Positions 10,696-21,207 of a DNA stretch of 64,000 bases are shown here, piece by piece; position 1 is the first letter of the stretch, and each line of letters begins with the position of its first letter. The stretch comes from Ascoidea asiatica (taxonomy: Eukaryota; Ascomycota; Saccharomycetes; Ascoideales; Ascoideaceae), in NCBI GenBank assembly GCA_001600695.1, contig BCKQ01000014.1, positions 187,269 to 251,268 of the forward strand. Direction: 5' to 3'. The notes beneath the pieces were generated by a model. That model was given only the letters and a program-made list of their open reading frames with translations, ran no database searches and had not been told where the DNA came from. Both the position numbers and the translations under genes were made by a program.

Positions 10696-12308
10696 ATGAT
10701 TGATACTATTAAATCTTTAACCAAAAAAGTTAATGACAACATTGCCTTAAATGAAGTTACATTTGATAAAATGCATAGACAACTTACATCTGTTAGTGAA
10801 TCAATCAGCAAACTAATATCTGATGTTAGTGAAACATTTAAAAATCAAGATTCAAAAACTCTTAAACACAGTAAGCATTTTGATAATTTAAGATCTACTA
10901 TTACAAATCAAACATCGGATATTGATTTCATTAAAGATATGCTTAAATCCATTACATCTTCTTTATCTAAAACTTCTACATTAATGATCCTGTTGCTCAA
11001 ATTAAACAAGAAGATGCTTCTGCTTCAAACACAACTAGTACTGCAGCTAATAAAAATGTTGCTGCTCATCCAAATGTCAATACTACTGATGATGCTGATA
11101 ACACTAGATTTTTTGAAGCTGAAGACAAAATCAAAGAAGAATTTCTTAAATCACCAACTATACCAGCTTTTTGCTCCAAAAGTTCAAAAGCTTGCACAAG
11201 GTTTGCAAGCACCCAAACAAAATAACCAGAACATATTCACTGAACTGAATGAGGTAAATAACTGGAGATATGATCTTAATCAAATTAAATCTGATGAAAT
11301 AAAGATTGAGTCTGCTGCTTGGGAGAATCCGAAGGTGGAAAGTGTTTTACTTTGGCCAGGTATGGCAATAAACAGAGATACTTCTGGTATTGGTATGGAT
11401 GGTACTTCAAAACCACCAAAATTAAAACAAAATTTAATTATTGAAGGTAGACAAGATAGAAAATTAATTCTAAAATTACAATCTATTAAAATTTACTTCA
11501 AAATGAATAGGTTAAGATATGATTTATGGGGTATAAAACGTTATAACTATATTCCAGAATCTATGAATTTAGAATGGATTAATTTCATTAGAACCATTGC
11601 AAGAAATGGTTTAAAAAACCCTTCATGGCCTGGTGCCTGTGCTTTCATTCTCGGAGGTATAGACACAGATCAAAATTATAGAGCTTTAATTCAACAATTC
11701 AAAGAAATTAAACCCTCTGAAAATGAAGAAGTTGTTGATCATATTACAAGATTTAGAAATTCTTATGAAGTCTTCCTTTAAATGCTGTTTCTAGTACTTT
11801 CATAAGATCAACAATTATTTCTCAAATTAAAAATGAATTTCCTCATTAAATTCAATGGGAAACAAAATTTCCATCCAAAACAACTATTGAATTGTTCAAC
11901 GAATTACTTAACTTGTTCAGTTCAAGAGATGTTTTTACAGCTGTTTCAAATGAAGTTATTATTGACAATGATATTTATAAGTTCAATAATCTTGAATCAA
12001 TTATTGATTCAAACTCAAAGGAAAACTTCAATGCAATTCGTTCCAGAACCAAAACTTGTGATTTCTGTAATCTCCCAGGACATTTCAGAAATACTTGTTT
12101 CTGGTATAGAAAATACAAAAAAATTGCTGAAACCGAAACTGCAAATAGCAAATCAAAAGGTTATTCCAATTCTAGATACAAAAACAAATATGACAAGAAG
12201 TCTAGTTACAGAATTGCTGAAGAAGGAGTGGAGGAAGACCAATCTGAAAAGTCAGAGCAGGAACAGACCTCAGAATCCTTTTCTGACGATGAACATTTTA
12301 GATTAATT
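10696..12308 (+). pseudogene. gag-like region of the retrotransposon, broken
   Basis: This is the former nucleocapsid/capsid gene. The N-terminal part is hydrophilic and helical. Between about 10975 and 11210 the natural hydrophilic reading moves to another frame and then returns, indicating two compensating frameshifts. Further on, the frame ends at TAA (11779-11781) and the coding sense continues in another frame, with one more in-frame TAA near 11848. The frame then stays open from 11892. A CCHC zinc knuckle (C-X2-C-X4-H-X4-C) at 12057-12098 marks the nucleocapsid end and is intact. No active Gag can be made from this copy. Confidence 0.8.
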
Positions 12309-15300
12309 AACACCAACAACAAAAAGTTTCCTAATAGATATTTCAATTCTTTTGTTAATGATAAAAAGATGAAAATTCTTTTCGATACTGGTGCTGAATC
12401 CAACTATGTTTTTGAATCATCCTTAAAATGCTTGGAAATTAAAATGCTACAGCGTAAGCCTACAACAATCTATGGCTTTACAGGGACAATGATAGTCAAG
12501 AATGATGTCATTTTACCACTATTCATTGAAAACTTTGGTTTAATTGACATTAAATGTGCTGTTTTGCCAGGAAGTTCAACAAAAGCTTTTGATATTACTA
12601 TTGGAAGTAGATTTCTCTACGACCATAAATTTTGTGCAAAAGGTAGTGATAGATTTACAATTATGCTTTTTAACCAAGATAAAAAGTGTATTTTGAGTCC
12701 AGAAAATGTTGATGAATTAGAAAAATTTTATGTCTCAACATCACAGTCAAATGAGGAACAAGTGTTTGATCTTAAGAAATACTCTTACTTAAATGATTCA
12801 ACTCCAAGATTACCTCCAGAAAGACTGTTTAAACACAATATTGAAACAACTTCTGAAACACCAATTTATATTGGAAGTTACAACTATAGTCCTTTTCAAC
12901 AAAAATTCATTGATGAATTTGTTAAAGCAAATCTAGAAGCTGGATTAATTTCTGAAACTAAAATTGGTTGGAACTTTCCATTAGTTCTTGTTCCAAAAGA
13001 TGATAGAACTTATAGAGTTTGCGTTGATTATAGGAAATTAAATGCTATTAGTTTTAAGCATTATTTTCCTTTGCCATCTATTGATATTTGCCTAAATAAA
13101 CTCAATGGTGGTAAATGCTTCACTTGTTTGGATATGAAAAATGGCTTTTACCAAATTGCTTTAGATAATGATAGTAAAGCTAAAACTGCTTTTTCTTCCA
13201 GTTCAGGTCATTATCAATTCAATGTCATGCCTTTTGGCTTAGTCAATGGTACTTATACCTTTCAATAATGTATGATGAAAATTCTAGGCCACCTACCTTA
13301 TGTTATGGTTTATGATGATGATATAATTATCTACAGCCATACTAATGCAGATCATATTGATCAAGTTAATCAGGGCCTTACTCAACTTGAAAAAGAAAAA
13401 CTTCAATTAAATGTGAAGAAGTCAAAATTCTTTTGCAAAGAAGTTAAATTTTTAGGACATATTGTTTCCTCAGAAGGAATCAAAACTGATCCTAGAAAGA
13501 TCGAGAAAATCTTAAATTGGCCATTACCAAAATCAATTACTGATATAAGAGGTTTCATTAACTTATGCTCATCTTACCGAAAATTTATCTCAAATTTTTC
13601 TTAACAAATGATCCCACTTACAGATTTATTGGTTGGGTCTCCTAAACCAGGAACAAAAATTGAATTAAAACCTTCTCAAATTGAATGCTTTACATCAATG
13701 AAAAAAACATTAACTACTGCTCCTGTTTTAAAAGCATTTGATCCTGCGAGAGTTGCAATTTTAGAAACTGATGCTTCTGACTTTGCTTTAGGTTGTGTAT
13801 TGCTCCAACCCTATAAAAATGAGAACACTTGGAAGATCCAATTATATCCTGTTGCTTTTGAATCAAGAAAATTTTCAAAAACACAACAAAAGTATTCTGC
13901 TCAAGAGAGATAACTTTTAGCTGTTGTTCATTCATCGATTCATTTTCAAACATATACTGAAGGATGCAAAATTATTGTTAGAACCGATCATGAATCTCTT
14001 CAATGTATTAGAACTAAATCAGATCCTGGAAAAAGAGTTAGGAAATTCATTGAAATCATTGAACATTATGATTGTGATATTCAATATAAACCTGGAAAAC
14101 AAAATGTGGTTCCTGATTTACTATCAAGAAGGACTGATTTGGTTGATGAAAAAGCAAATGAGACATTAATGGAAATTGATGAACTTAATGAAACTGAAAC
14201 TCGGATCAAAACCATCAAATCAATTAGGGATTTGTGTGAAGTCGATCTTATTAGAATTAAAGAATTTTTTCAAAATAAAGAAATTCCTAAAAATATGAGG
14301 TCTAAATTTATCTTTGCTAACTTTATTTTCTATGATAATCAACTACATATTAGAATTAAAGATCGTTTAGCTATTGTTTTAAGTGAAGAGAAGTTTAAGG
14401 AAGTCTCTCAAAAAGTTCATCTTTCAAATGCTCACTGTTCCATTCGAAATCTAGAAAACATGGTAAATGAAAAATACTTTCATCCTGATAGTATTCTATT
14501 ATTTCAAGAAGTTATTAGAGTTTGTCCTCATTGTTAGCTTATGAAAAAGCCATCAGCTATTTCTCAGACATTAACTCCAATTCCTTCTGCAACAGCCTTC
14601 TCAAGATGGGGGATGGATTATATTGGTCCTTTTCTAAAAACTTCATCTGGAAATAAATTTTGTATTACTGCAATTGATTATGGTACAGATTATGCTTATG
14701 CTGTTGCACCACCAGATACTGGCTCGTTACATGTTTTAAATTTAATTCAAACTATCGTCACTAACCATGGTCCAATGAAAGAAATAATTATGCATAATGG
14801 TTCTGGTTTTGTTGCAAATAATGTTATTGAGAAATTAGATTCCTTAGGAATCAAATGTCGCAAAACCACTCCATATCACCCAGAGACTAATGGTAAATGT
14901 GAGAAGTTTAATGGTTTATTCAAACAAATTTTATTTCATTTAAATGTTTCCTCAGAATGGGACCTCCTTATCAATGCTACATTAATTCAATACAGGTCAA
15001 GAAAGTCAAAAAATGGGCTTTCACCTTACTTTTTAGCTTTTGGTGTATATTCAGGTTCAAGCAATAATGTGCAACCTTATGCAAGAGAACCTACGGATGC
15101 CGAGGATCACGAAGCTGCTCAATTAAGAGTCTTAAAAATTCAAAAGCTAAATAGAAAAGAAAGGAACATTCCAAAATTAAATGGAACATTGCAAATAGCA
15201 AAAAGAACATTTAAGAAGACAAAGCCGTCATTAAAGTTTTTGAAGTAGGTGATTATGTTTTAAGACAAAGAGTTAGAAAACACAAATTAAAACCATTTTA

Positions 15301-15520
15301 TGATGGTCAACATATTGTGAAAAAGGTTTTTGATAATAATGTTTAGAAACTTTTTACTTTAAACGCTGCTGATACTAAAAATAAAGTAAACGGTAGTAAA
15401 TTCTTTCCTGCTTGTACTGAAGATAAGCATCCAATTAAAAAGTTTTTCCATTATTCTCAAACATTACTAAATGGTGATAGATCGAGATTAACTGAAATTT
15501 CAAGGGCCTTCAATTTGTAA
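12309..15520 (+). pseudogene. pol-like region (protease, RT, RNase H, integrase), broken
   Basis: The same frame as the zinc knuckle runs through the protease (LFDTGAES, near 12380), reverse transcriptase (YRVCVDYRKLNAI near 13010; YDDD core near 13310), RNase H (ETDASDFALG near 13765) and integrase. The integrase has the HHCC-type finger ending in CPHC near 14535, then the core from about 14600. In-frame stops interrupt it at 13266, 13602, 13911 and 14535. A frameshift lies near 15200 and another stop near 15341 in the integrase tail. In the integrase core the second catalytic Asp, expected before Asn-Gly, is His (MHNGSGF). The first Asp (MDYIGP) and the final Glu (GKCEKFN) remain. These lesions are consistent with an old, inactive copy. 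Confidence 0.88.
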
Positions 15521-15537
15521 ACGTAGGGCTATTTGAT

Positions 15538-16021
15538 TGTTAATCAGTTTATTTTTTTATTGGAACTGTCTTCGAATATTTTAGGCTATTCTTAGACTTT
15601 CTAAGATTGCATAGATTGTTCAACGACTACATGCTATTGCGTTCTCAGAAGTTCTGTGTGCATGTTAAATGTACTAGAACGTTCTGGGTCTGCATTATTT
15701 ATTTTTTCTTTGAAGTTCTGTGTGCATCTCGAGTGTACAGGAATCTTCGTGTGTTCTTAGAATAACCTAGTGTCTTCCAGAACAATACTTTATTTTATTT
15801 CTTTTCTTAAGTATGGGAAGTGAACTTTCACATACTAAATTTACAAATTTATTCTTAAGATGGGTTACCCGCTCCTATTTTCCACTAATATAAATAGGGC
15901 ACTTACCGCCCATATTTTTTATATAATTTTTATATATTTTATATTTTAATTAACAATTGTTTAAAATTTGAATTAGATATCTTCTTAGTAATAATTAGAT
16001 ATTTCGTTCGAACTACAATCA
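15538..16021 (+). repeat. 3' LTR of the retrotransposon
   Basis: This 484-bp copy of the 5' LTR starts TG and ends CA, with a TATAAATA box at 15889-15896. The box points toward UBC1, so the LTR could in principle contribute to transcription of that gene. Confidence 0.92.
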
Positions 16022-16380
16022 AATGCAATATCAAACGCAATATAAAAAAGCGCAGTGTTAAACGCAGAAGAGAAAAAAACAACCCGGAAAAAACAAATCC
16101 GGATGTTTAGCCGGAAATAGATCAAAAAATTTTGTATGAGAATTAATGGCGGATATTTTCAATGTCTTGCTGCCATATTGAATGTTCTGGAATACTGGCT
16201 CAAGAAACTGTCATTTTTCAAGCAAAGTAATGTTCCTGTTCAAATATTTGAGAAGACTTGCTTAAGGGAGTTATCGATACAATTAGATTGAAAGACTTTC
16301 AAATTATTTAAGATAGTTGATTACATTTCACATTTATATTGTTTGTTGAAGTCATTTATTACGTTTATATTATATTTAAA
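16022..16380. promoter_or_regulatory. UBC1 upstream region next to the 3' LTR
   Basis: This 359-bp stretch separates the retrotransposon from the UBC1 ATG. Its start has repeated CGCA motifs (AACGCA, GCGCAG, AACGCAG) at about 16035-16065 and CCGG motifs at about 16082-16125. The remainder is AT-rich. No gene is seen. Confidence 0.5.
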
Positions 16381-17028
16381 ATGAGTTTTACAAGAAGAAT
16401 TCTAAAAGAATTGCAAGATGTTAAATCAGATTCAGAAACTGAAATTTCAGTTGAATTAATAAATCCAAATGATTTATCTAAATTAAAAGGATCATTTATT
16501 GGACCTTCAGATACTCCATATGAAAATGGTAGATTTTCTATTGATATTAAAGTACCTACAGATTATCCATTTAGTCCACCAAAATGTAATTTTATTACAA
16601 AAGTTTATCATCCAAATATTTCAAGTCAAACTGGTGCAATTTGTTTAGACCTTTTAGGTAAAGCTTGGACCCCAATTTGTACATTAAAATCAACATTAAT
16701 TTCAATACAACAATTATTAGAAAGTCCAGAACCTAGTGATCCTCAAGATGCTGTAGTTGCAAATGTTTATATAAATGATAGAAATAAGTTTAATGAAACT
16801 GCAAAAGAATGGACAAAAAAATATGCATATTTTGATGATAAAGAAACTAAAGAATCAAATATCAATATAGATGATAATAAAGGTATAAATCCGCAAACAA
16901 TTGAAATATTTACAAAAATGGGTTATGAAAAATCTAAAGTTGTTAATACTTTATTTTCTCTTAAAATAACAAATTTAAATCCAAATGATTATGAAAAAAT
17001 AAACTCTGTATTTAATGCTCTTGGTTAA
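16381..17028 (+). CDS. UBC1: Ubiquitin-conjugating enzyme E2 with C-terminal UBA domain
   Basis: This E2 enzyme of 215 residues, the same length as Saccharomyces Ubc1, accepts ubiquitin from E1 and builds chains with E3 ligases. The UBC fold covers residues 1-150. The HPN motif is at 77-79 and the catalytic cysteine is Cys88 in GAICLDLL, the same number as in Saccharomyces. The C-terminal ~45 residues (QTIEIFTKMGYEKSKVVNTL) form a UBA domain, which is typical of Ubc1 among yeast E2s. I chose the ATG at 16381 because MSFTRRILKELQDV matches the family N-terminus; the frame is open 14 codons further upstream without an ATG. A decayed retrotransposon lies directly upstream. Confidence 0.96.
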   Translation: MSFTRRILKELQDVKSDSETEISVELINPNDLSKLKGSFIGPSDTPYENGRFSIDIKVPTDYPFSPPKCNFITKVYHPNISSQTGAICLDLLGKAWTPICTLKSTLISIQQLLESPEPSDPQDAVVANVYINDRNKFNETAKEWTKKYAYFDDKETKESNINIDDNKGINPQTIEIFTKMGYEKSKVVNTLFSLKITNLNPNDYEKINSVFNALG

Positions 17029-17614
17029 AATTAATTATGTCAAATGATTTTTTTTTTTTCCCCCTTTCTTTTTTTTCTATTTTATAATGTCAACCTAAAC
17101 TCTTAATTTCTCTCTCAATCACTAATTTCTTTCTTAAATTCATTAAGTAAAATATAGAACTTTTAAATATTAATTTGTTTAGTATATAATAATAACATTA
17201 ATCAAACCGCTACAGAAGAAATAATCCGTTACAGGAGAAAAAAAACCTCAAATTTCCAATCGGTGAAATTTATCTACGTTAAGCGAACCCCGAAGATGAC
17301 TTCAATCTCGAAAAAGTGTATAGTTGAAACTGGGTTTCTTATCATAAGAATAGATAGCCAATTACCTTCTTTTACATTATTTCAAAAGCTATAAGAGATC
17401 TATAAAAATTTATGATCATGTTATATAAAGCTTATATAGGAGTTATAACTACTTTCCTAAAATTCATAAAAATCTCCATTTATTTCTATATTTAATTGAG
17501 CTTTCTATCTCTTTTTTTGTGTCGTAATTTTATTCAAATTTTACTATTATCTTTATCATTATTATTAATTCTTGAATTTTTTCATATTATATATATATAT
17601 ACAAACATATAAAA
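17029..17614. other. Intergenic region between UBC1 and the ACC deaminase gene
   Basis: This 586-bp stretch starts with a T/C-rich tract (17047-17075) that may belong to the UBC1 3' end. The middle, about 17200-17330, is less AT-rich and contains ACCCCGAA and GGTGAAAT. The end is an AT-rich leader with a TA run (17588-17600) before the next ATG. No gene is seen. Confidence 0.5.
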
Positions 17615-18652
17615 ATGAGTCCATTAGATAAATTTAAAAAATATCCATTAACATTCGGTCCATCACCGATTACCGAATTTAAAAATCTTTCAAAAGAATT
17701 AGGAGGTAAAGTTGAAATTTTTGCCAAAAGAGAAGATTGTAATTCAGGATTAGCATTTGGAGGTAATAAAATTAGAAAATTAGAATATATTATACCTGAT
17801 GCAATTGATGGAAAGTATGATACATTAGTTTCAATTGGTGGTATTCAAAGTAATCAAACAAGACAAGTTGCAGCAGTTGCAGCAAATTTAGGTTTTAAAT
17901 GTGTTTTAGTTCAAGAAGATTGGGTACCATTAGAATTAAATGAAAAATTAAATTCTCAAGATAAAGATATTTATGATAAAGTTGGTAATATTCAATTATC
18001 AAGAATTATGGGAGCAGATGTTAGATTAGATCCTTCTAAATTTGATATTGGTATTAGAAAATCATGGGAAAATGCATTAAAAGATTGTGAAGATAAAGGT
18101 TTAAAACCATATCCAATTCCTGCAGGATGTTCAGAACATTTTAAAGGTGGATTAGGATTTGTTGGATGTTTTGAAGAAATTATTAAACAAGAAAAAGAAT
18201 TAGGATTTAAATTTGATAAAATTGTTTGTTGTACAGTTACTGGAAGTAGTTTAGCAGGATTAATTGTTGGTGCTAAAATTTATAATAGAACTCAAGATAT
18301 TATTGGAATTGATGCATCATATACAATTGAAAAAACTAGAAATCAAGTTTTAAGAATTTGTCAAAATACTGCAAAATTACTTGAATTAAAAGAATCAATA
18401 ACTGAAGATGATATTCATATTGATGATAGATTTGCATATCCTGCTTATGGTGTTCCAAATGATGGTACAATTGAAGCTATTAAATTATGTGGATCTCATG
18501 CTGGAGTTTTAGTGGATCCAGTTTATGAAGGTAAATCTTTACAAGGTCTTATTCATTTGATTAGAAATAATGAAATTAAAGAAGGTTCCAAAGTTTTATA
18601 TATTCATCTTGGTGGAGCTCCAGCTTTAAGTGCTTATGAAGCCTGTTTCTAA
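17615..18652 (+). CDS. 1-aminocyclopropane-1-carboxylate (ACC) deaminase
   Basis: This 345-residue PLP enzyme of the tryptophan-synthase-beta fold splits ACC into 2-oxobutanoate and ammonia. It matches the family from [11 protein letters not shown] and [21 protein letters not shown] to [11 protein letters not shown]. Lys52 (GGNKIRK) should bind PLP, and Ser79 (GGIQSNQTR) is the conserved catalytic serine. Two residues that separate ACC deaminase from the related D-cysteine desulfhydrase are of the deaminase type: Glu305 in DPVYEGKS and Leu332 in HLGG. The enzyme is known from some yeasts (Cyberlindnera saturnus) and soil bacteria but is absent from most yeasts. Base composition matches neighbouring genes, so any transfer would be old. 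It could let the cell use ACC from plants as a nitrogen source. No organelle signal is seen. Confidence 0.93.
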   Translation: MSPLDKFKKYPLTFGPSPITEFKNLSKELGGKVEIFAKREDCNSGLAFGGNKIRKLEYIIPDAIDGKYDTLVSIGGIQSNQTRQVAAVAANLGFKCVLVQEDWVPLELNEKLNSQDKDIYDKVGNIQLSRIMGADVRLDPSKFDIGIRKSWENALKDCEDKGLKPYPIPAGCSEHFKGGLGFVGCFEEIIKQEKELGFKFDKIVCCTVTGSSLAGLIVGAKIYNRTQDIIGIDASYTIEKTRNQVLRICQNTAKLLELKESITEDDIHIDDRFAYPAYGVPNDGTIEAIKLCGSHAGVLVDPVYEGKSLQGLIHLIRNNEIKEGSKVLYIHLGGAPALSAYEACF

Positions 18653-18788
18653 TATTTCTAACTAATATTTCAGATAATATAGATAATATAGATAATTTAG
18701 ATAATTAAAATAAATAAAATCAAAATAATTAGCATCACTAAATAATACGAGATCAAAGACCCTTAAAGTAATAATTTATCATTATATC
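18653..18788. other. 3' flank of the ACC deaminase gene
   Basis: This short AT-rich flank contains a 9-bp ATATAGATA-like repeat at about 18676-18700 and ends at the target duplication of the Mutator-like element. Confidence 0.4.
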
Positions 18789-18797
18789 GAGGTCTTC
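18789..18797. repeat. Left 9-bp target-site duplication
   Basis: GAGGTCTTC stands directly before the left inverted repeat and recurs in the same orientation at 21199-21207 directly after the right one. The identity can be extended to 13 bp (18787-18799 and 21197-21209) because the site is itself nearly palindromic. Nine bp is the usual duplication of Mutator-like elements. Confidence 0.6.
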
Positions 18798-18862
18798 GAG
18801 AAATACTAAGTGAAGTCACATCATCTCTATTTGCAGACACAACATCTCTATTTGCAGACATT
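18798..18862 (+). repeat. Left terminal inverted repeat of the MULE candidate
   Basis: These 65 bp are the exact reverse complement of 21134-21198. Inside, an 18-bp sequence beginning CATCTCTATTTGCAG is repeated directly with a 21-bp period (from 18822 and 18843), a possible transposase-binding doublet. Confidence 0.75.
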
Positions 18863-19944
18863 TTCAGCCTCATAACGGCGCATATTTACTTGATTAGGAA
18901 ATATAAGGCGTAACAACTTTTGAACAAAAATTATATTGACATTTAGCTATTTATCCGTACCATGGAATATATCTTCTCCAAAATCCTTTTTCCCATAAAT
19001 AATTGTGGGCCTTTAAACAATAAAAGAGGCCCACTTCAAACAAATGAATCCCAAAATGTTTGAACAGTAATTTGACCGGCACTTTTATTTATTACCCTTT
19101 TCTTTACTTCTGCCTTCGGTTATATCACATGTCTCCACCCCTTTTTTACCCTTCAAATATGTGTTTTTAATGATACTACTAGAATCTCAAACAATAGGAA
19201 CCTGGTTATACTTCTTTAAAAGGATTAAAATCTAATAATGTCTACTGTTATGTATTTTATTCAAAGCTTCAAAAAGATCATTAGTTCATGTAATGGTTTC
19301 TTCTTTTATTAATTATATATATGTTTATTAACTTGGTTCAATTGTTAAAAACGTCTTAGCCAATTACTTTTTTATGATTTCTTTCATTCAAGCTAAAAAA
19401 CTTAAACATTGTTTATTATATAGTTCTTACTAATCTTTCAAATAATTAACCAATTCAGCTAAATCAACTTCAATATTACAATCACATAGTATTGTGCAAA
19501 CATCTTAATTCAAATCTGATATGAAAGAGACTAAGACAAATAAATTAATTCTTTTTTAAATAATTTTTTACCACGTTTTTGTCACAAGATACTAAAATAA
19601 AATATGTTTTATTCCCTAAATTGTTAATCAACTAGTATGACTTTCATAAGTCAATCCACATTTAATTGATTTAAACATTATCTAAATCCTCTTCTATCTC
19701 TTCTTCAACTATTCATTTCAATAGATAAACCCTTTTTGGTTTTCGTAATTAAGGAAAGGTCAAATGAATTATTAACTGATGTTTGTTTTTGCCTTTGTTA
19801 CATTGTTTATTTTATTGCTTGTAGTCTATTGTCTATTGTTTATTCATTATTGAGGTATGATAATTACATCTATATTATTATTCTATATAAAAAAACAATA
19901 AAACAATAATAATAATAATAATCAATAAGAAAAGTGTTAATTAA

Positions 19945-20755
19945 AGTTCCAACTCAATCATTCAAAAACTACAAATCTTAAATTCTAGACATGAGCAGAA
20001 TTTTATTGAACACAATTTATCGAATCCAATTAAATCTCAGTATGGAAATCGAAAAGGAGATTCAAGACCGAATTCTATTGTTTTAAATTTATATTCTGAT
20101 CATATCTATAAGGAGCAGTCTACAAATGAAAACAGTTCAAGTGTCGCCACCAATGACAACACCAAAAATGATACTAGAATATTTAGTTGAAGCCATTCAA
20201 ATACCAACTTCTTTTTTCATGATCTTAACTCAACTTTGTTAGACCAGTTTGAAATGAAAATGGAAAACCTATTAATGTTTGAAGACACCTACGATAATAG
20301 CATTAATAATGAGAATATGATCAATGAGAGAAATAGTTACAATAATCTAAACCTATCTCTGCAGCAGTAAGTTCTTCTGTTATGGGTCCTTCTAAAGTGG
20401 GAACGTCTACTGTAATTGTTTCTCCCATTGAAGATTAAAGCCTCTTAACAAAAAATAATGATTCTTTGGATGATGATCTAGACAAACCTTTTTCCCATTT
20501 AAATGTCAAACCAAATATCCCTGGGGGGTTCTTTTGGAATTTTTAATCAATCCTTTTCTGATGATAAAAAGAAACTTAATATCATACCCTCTCCAATTGT
20601 TGTTCCACTTATTTCTACAGGTGCTGGTTTCTTTAGGTGTCTTCTCCTTTACCGCCACTGGGAAACGACTTGCAGCAATAATCTTAGGAATTTAATATTG
20701 ACGAATTCGATATTGAAGAGTTTGATAATACATTAACAATCTGTTAGTACTGTAC
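19945..20755 (+). pseudogene. Decayed gene inside the MULE candidate, product unknown
   Basis: The forward strand reads like a hydrophilic Asn/Ser-rich protein with several breaks. The frame is open from about 19945, then stops near 20188 and 20368. Coding sense shifts frame (VSSSVMGPSKVGTSTVIVSPIED, DDDLDKPFSHLNVKPN) and the last part ends in the acidic stretch NIDEFDIEEFDN before a stop near 20745. Such an acidic, Asn-rich protein would suit a transcription regulator, but no zinc finger or other DNA-binding motif is left. Upstream, about 19080-19150, pyrimidine-rich CCTTTT and CCACCCC motifs resemble a yeast promoter. The function is not recognised. Confidence 0.45.
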
Positions 20756-21133
20756 TTCTTTTATATATATTTTTGGTTATTTATTCTCTAAAAGAAAGTT
20801 TTTCTAATTGTTTGAGTCTTGAAATATAAATTTCTTTCAGAACAGACCTCGGTGTTTCAAAAAACTTCACGAGTTAAGTAACCGGTTTGTCATTTCCGGT
20901 AAATGCGTGGGCGGTTTTTAAACATTTCACTTAAAATATATGTTCCATTTATAGAGGGTACCTGGTTTCCCATGTTAATACTTTCTGGTCACTCTTAAAA
21001 CCTTCGGGCCCGATTTTAAATCCTTTGTCGGATTCAAATGCGGTTATTTTCCGGATTTTGGGTGATTTCCGCTGAGCTTTTTCAAAAGTTCATTTTTCAA
21101 AAACGTGACAAAATTACTTCCTAAATAGGAAAT

Positions 21134-21198
21134 AATGTCTGCAAATAGAGATGTTGTGTCTGCAAATAGAGATGATGTGACTTCACTTAGTATTTCTC
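21134..21198 (-). repeat. Right terminal inverted repeat of the MULE candidate
   Basis: These 65 bp are the exact inverse of 18798-18862 and include both internal 21-bp-period repeats. Confidence 0.75.
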
Positions 21199-21207
21199 GA
21201 GGTCTTC
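21199..21207. repeat. Right 9-bp target-site duplication
   Basis: GAGGTCTTC follows the right inverted repeat and matches 18789-18797. Confidence 0.6.

Larger units (their letters stand above)
9614..16021 (+). mobile_element. Ty3/gypsy-type LTR retrotransposon, complete structure but decayed
   Basis: Two direct repeats of 487 and 484 bp, both starting TG and ending CA, flank a 5.4-kb interior with gag-like and pol-like sequence in the same orientation. The pol order is protease, reverse transcriptase, RNase H, integrase, which defines the Ty3/gypsy (Metaviridae) type. Aligned by eye, the LTRs differ at about 30 places (roughly 6%), so the insertion is not recent. The coding part has several frameshifts and in-frame stops and one altered integrase catalytic residue, so this copy cannot be autonomous. 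No matching 5-bp target duplication is visible (GTAAT before, AATGC after). It ends about 360 bp upstream of the UBC1 start. No tRNA gene lies nearby, unlike Ty3 targeting in Saccharomyces. Confidence 0.93.
18798..21198. mobile_element. Non-autonomous Mutator-like element (MULE) candidate
   Basis: A 2401-bp segment is bounded by perfect 65-bp inverted repeats beginning GAGAAATACTAAG and flanked by a 9-bp direct duplication. Long terminal inverted repeats together with 9-bp duplications are the signature of Mutator-like DNA transposons, and Mutator ends also begin GAGA. No transposase can be recognised inside. Instead there is an upstream, promoter-like stretch and a broken reading frame that reads like a cellular protein (19945-20755). 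An element that carries a gene fragment would be of the Pack-MULE kind. It is also possible that the interior is a worn-out element gene. The identification rests on ends and duplication only. Confidence 0.6.

Noticed and set aside
9614-16021. Target-site duplication for the retrotransposon
   Set aside because: The five bases before the 5' LTR (GTAAT) and after the 3' LTR (AATGC) do not match, so no duplication is claimed.
20503-20736. 77-codon ORF starting MSNQISLGG
   Set aside because: It is one surviving open piece of the broken gene inside the MULE candidate; coding sense before and after runs in other frames.
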